Shown piece after piece: positions 61,974 to 64,000 of a DNA stretch of 64,000 nucleotides. Position 1 is the stretch's first letter, and every line of letters begins with the position of its first letter. The notes beneath the pieces are model-generated. The model saw nothing but the letters and a program-made list of their open reading frames with translations. It searched no databases and was not told the DNA's origin. This DNA comes from Parapristionchus giblindavisi. Taxonomy: Eukaryota; Nematoda; Chromadorea; Rhabditida; Diplogasteridae. A program made the position numbers and the translations under genes. The stretch is from the NCBI GenBank assembly GCA_943737045.1, contig CALSFV010000003.1, forward strand, positions 1-64,000, in the 5' to 3' direction.

Positions 61974-64000
61974 GAAATGTCAAAATTCAGAACTCTCGAC
62001 AGCATTCTCCAAATGGAAAATTTCTAACAGAGACTATCATTCCTTTTTTCAGAGCTATCCAAAAAACTTAAGATGTTAAAGAAAGATAAAGTTTAAAGCG
62101 AATTATAAGGCTTTTCTTGGACTCTCGTGATTCGACTATGACCACTGTCTGGTTCTGACCCCGGCTAGGCTCTTTGGGCAGGAGCTCGGGTCTGTGAAAC
62201 TCACAATAGCATGCTCTAGATATGCTTGATAAAGTATTAGTAGGACAAAGTAATACACAACTGGGAACAAGGTGATAACTGCATCGAATTTTGGAAAAAA
62301 ATGGTTTACGTCCAAGTATGACAATAATTATTTTTATTTCATTCCAGCATCGGTCGATATTCATTCTGATTAGTATATTTTGTAATCGTCAATTATCGTG
62401 GATTAATTTAAAAATAATAAGCAAGTGGTCAAACGCCGGGTATTGAATTGATAGTCTGATATTCAGCGTGAACCTGGTAAATTTACGTCACTTTTGAAAT
62501 GTCAAAATTCAGAACTCTCGACAGCATTCTCCAAATGGAAAATTTCTAACAGAGACTATCATTCCTTTTTTCAGAGCTATCCAAAAAACTTAAGATGTTA
62601 AAGAAAGATAAAGTTTAAAGCGAATTATAAGGCTTTTCTTGGACTCTCGTGATTCGACTATGACCACTGTCTGGTTCTGACCCCGGCTAGGCTCTTTGGG
62701 CAGGAGCTCGGGTCTGTGAAACTCACAATAGCATGCTCTAGATATGCTTGATAAAGTATTAGTAGGACAAAGTAATACACAACTGGGAACAAGGTGATAA
62801 CTGCATCGAATTTTGGAAAAAAATGGTTTACGTCCAAGTATGACAATAATTATTTTTATTTCATTCCAGCATCGGTCGATATTCATTCTGATTAGTATAT
62901 TTTGTAATCGTCAATTATCGTGGATTAATTTAAAAATAATAAGCAAGTGGTCAAACGCCGGGTATTGAATTGATAGTCTGATATTCAGCGTGAACCTGGT
63001 AAATTTACGTCACTTTTGAAATGTCAAAATTCAGAACTCTCGACAGCATTCTCCAAATGGAAAATTTCTAACAGAGACTATCATTCCTTTTTTTCAGAGC
63101 TATCTAAAAAAATTAAGATGTTAAAGAAAGATAAAGTTTAAAGCGAATTATAAGGCTTTTCTTGGACTCTCGTGATTCGGCTATGACCACTGTCTTGTTC
63201 TGACCCCGGCTAAGCTCTTTGGGCAGGAGCTCGGGTCTGTGAAGCTCACAATTGCATGCACTAGATGTGCTTGATAAAGTATCAGTAAGGCAAAGTAATA
63301 CACAACTGGGAACAGGGTGATAACTGCATCACATTTTGGAAAAAAAAATGGTTTACGTCCAAGTATGACAATAATTATTTTTATTTCATTCCAGTATCGG
63401 TCGATATTCATTCTGATTAGTATATTTTGTAATCGTAACTTATCGTGGATTAATTTAAAAATAATAAGCAAGTAGTGAAACGCCGGGTATTGAATTGATA
63501 GTCTGATATTCAGCGTGCACCTGGTAAATTTACATCACTTTTGAAATGTCAAAATTCAGAACTCTCGAGAGCATTCTCCAAATGGAAAATTTCTAACAGA
63601 GACTATCATTCCTTTTTTCAGAGCTATCCAAAAAACTTAAGATGTTAAAGAAAGATAAAGTTTAAAGCGACTTATAAGGCTTTTCTTGGACTTTCGTGAT
63701 TCGACTATGACCACTGTCTGGTTCTGACCCCGGCTAGGCTCTTTGGGCAGGAGCTCGGGTCTGTGAAACTCACCATAGCATGCTCTAGATATGCTTGATA
63801 AAGTATTAGTAGGACAAAGTAATACACAACTGGGAACAAGGTGATAACTGCATCGAATTTTGGAAAAAAATGGTTTACGTCCAAGTATGACAATAATTAT
63901 TTTTATTTCATTCCAGCATCGGTCGATATTCATTCTGATTAGTATATTTTGTAATCGTCAATTATCGTGGATTAATTTAAAAATAATAAGCAAGTGGTCA

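Larger units (their letters stand above)
55697..64000. repeat. 523-bp satellite, main array (15 complete copies and one partial)
   Basis: Monomers of 521-526 bp begin (GAAATGTCAAAATTC) at 55697, 56221, 56743, 57269, 57790, 58314, 58836, 59359, 59881, 60405, 60928, 61450, 61974, 62496, 63018 and 63543. The last copy is cut by the window edge. Two main variants exist: A (CTGTCTTGTTCTG, CTAAGCTC, CACAATTGCATGC) and B (CTGTCTGGTTCTG, CTAGGCTC, CACAATAGCATGC). Open frames of 62, 96 and 98 codons on the minus strand recur in most copies, simply because the copies are nearly identical. They lack consistent starts and are changed by the variable A-run (6-9 A) after GAATTTTGG, so I do not call genes. 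Confidence 0.95.

Noticed and set aside
55859..63933. Repeated minus-strand open frames of 62, 96 and 98 codons
   Set aside because: They lie in tandem satellite copies, overlap in different frames, change start and frame with the A-run length, and resemble no family. Repetition alone explains their persistence.
55697..64000. Sm-site-like AATTTTGG in the satellite as a sign of SL or U-snRNA genes
   Set aside because: No leader or donor precedes it, no 3' stem follows, and many A-type copies have ACATTTTGG instead.

Overview
This window is the left end of a nematode chromosome. It opens with about 1.13 kb of (CCTAAG)n, the C-rich strand of the nematode telomere repeat TTAGGC, in the orientation expected at a left chromosome end. 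No intact host gene was found; the window is subtelomeric repeat carrying gene debris. The species cannot be named. A 10-base match to the 3' end of the SL2 spliced leader and introns of about 40-150 bp fit a rhabditid-type nematode.

Layout. (1) 1-1134: telomere. (2) 1133-45690: about 44.6 kb of a 41-bp satellite, roughly 1,090 copies, in four blocks of alternating orientation, with higher-order repeats, long direct duplications and a 5.8-kb-arm inverted duplication. (3) 45691-46434 and 55697-64000: a second satellite with a monomer of about 523 bp, running off the right edge. (4) 46435-55692: an interruption of that second satellite, built like nested dolls. A 5'-truncated non-LTR retrotransposon on the minus strand sits in the satellite, flanked by a short TTTT duplication. 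Its reverse transcriptase is split by a 7.2-kb element with 22-bp hAT-like terminal inverted repeats (47938-55156).

The 7.2-kb element has no recognisable transposase. Its cargo is pieces of host genes that keep their introns, all on the minus strand: two unidentified small exons (54380-54520 and 53312-53499), ten exons of DNA topoisomerase II running from the ATPase domain to TOPRIM (53260 down to 49828), and two exons from the 3' end of mannose-1-phosphate guanylyltransferase beta (49289 down to 48933). The TOP2 part carries two in-frame stops and two frameshifts, and the GMPPB part lacks an internal block, so both are pseudogenes. Later insertions lie within the cargo: a solo-LTR-like piece, a retroelement 3'-UTR fragment, and a 1-kb foldback palindrome.

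The most interesting object is this intron-retaining, multi-gene-capturing TIR element nested in a retrotransposon inside a subtelomeric satellite. Its splice sites are intact enough that a chimeric transcript can be imagined. The rearrangement history of the 41-bp array is the second notable feature.
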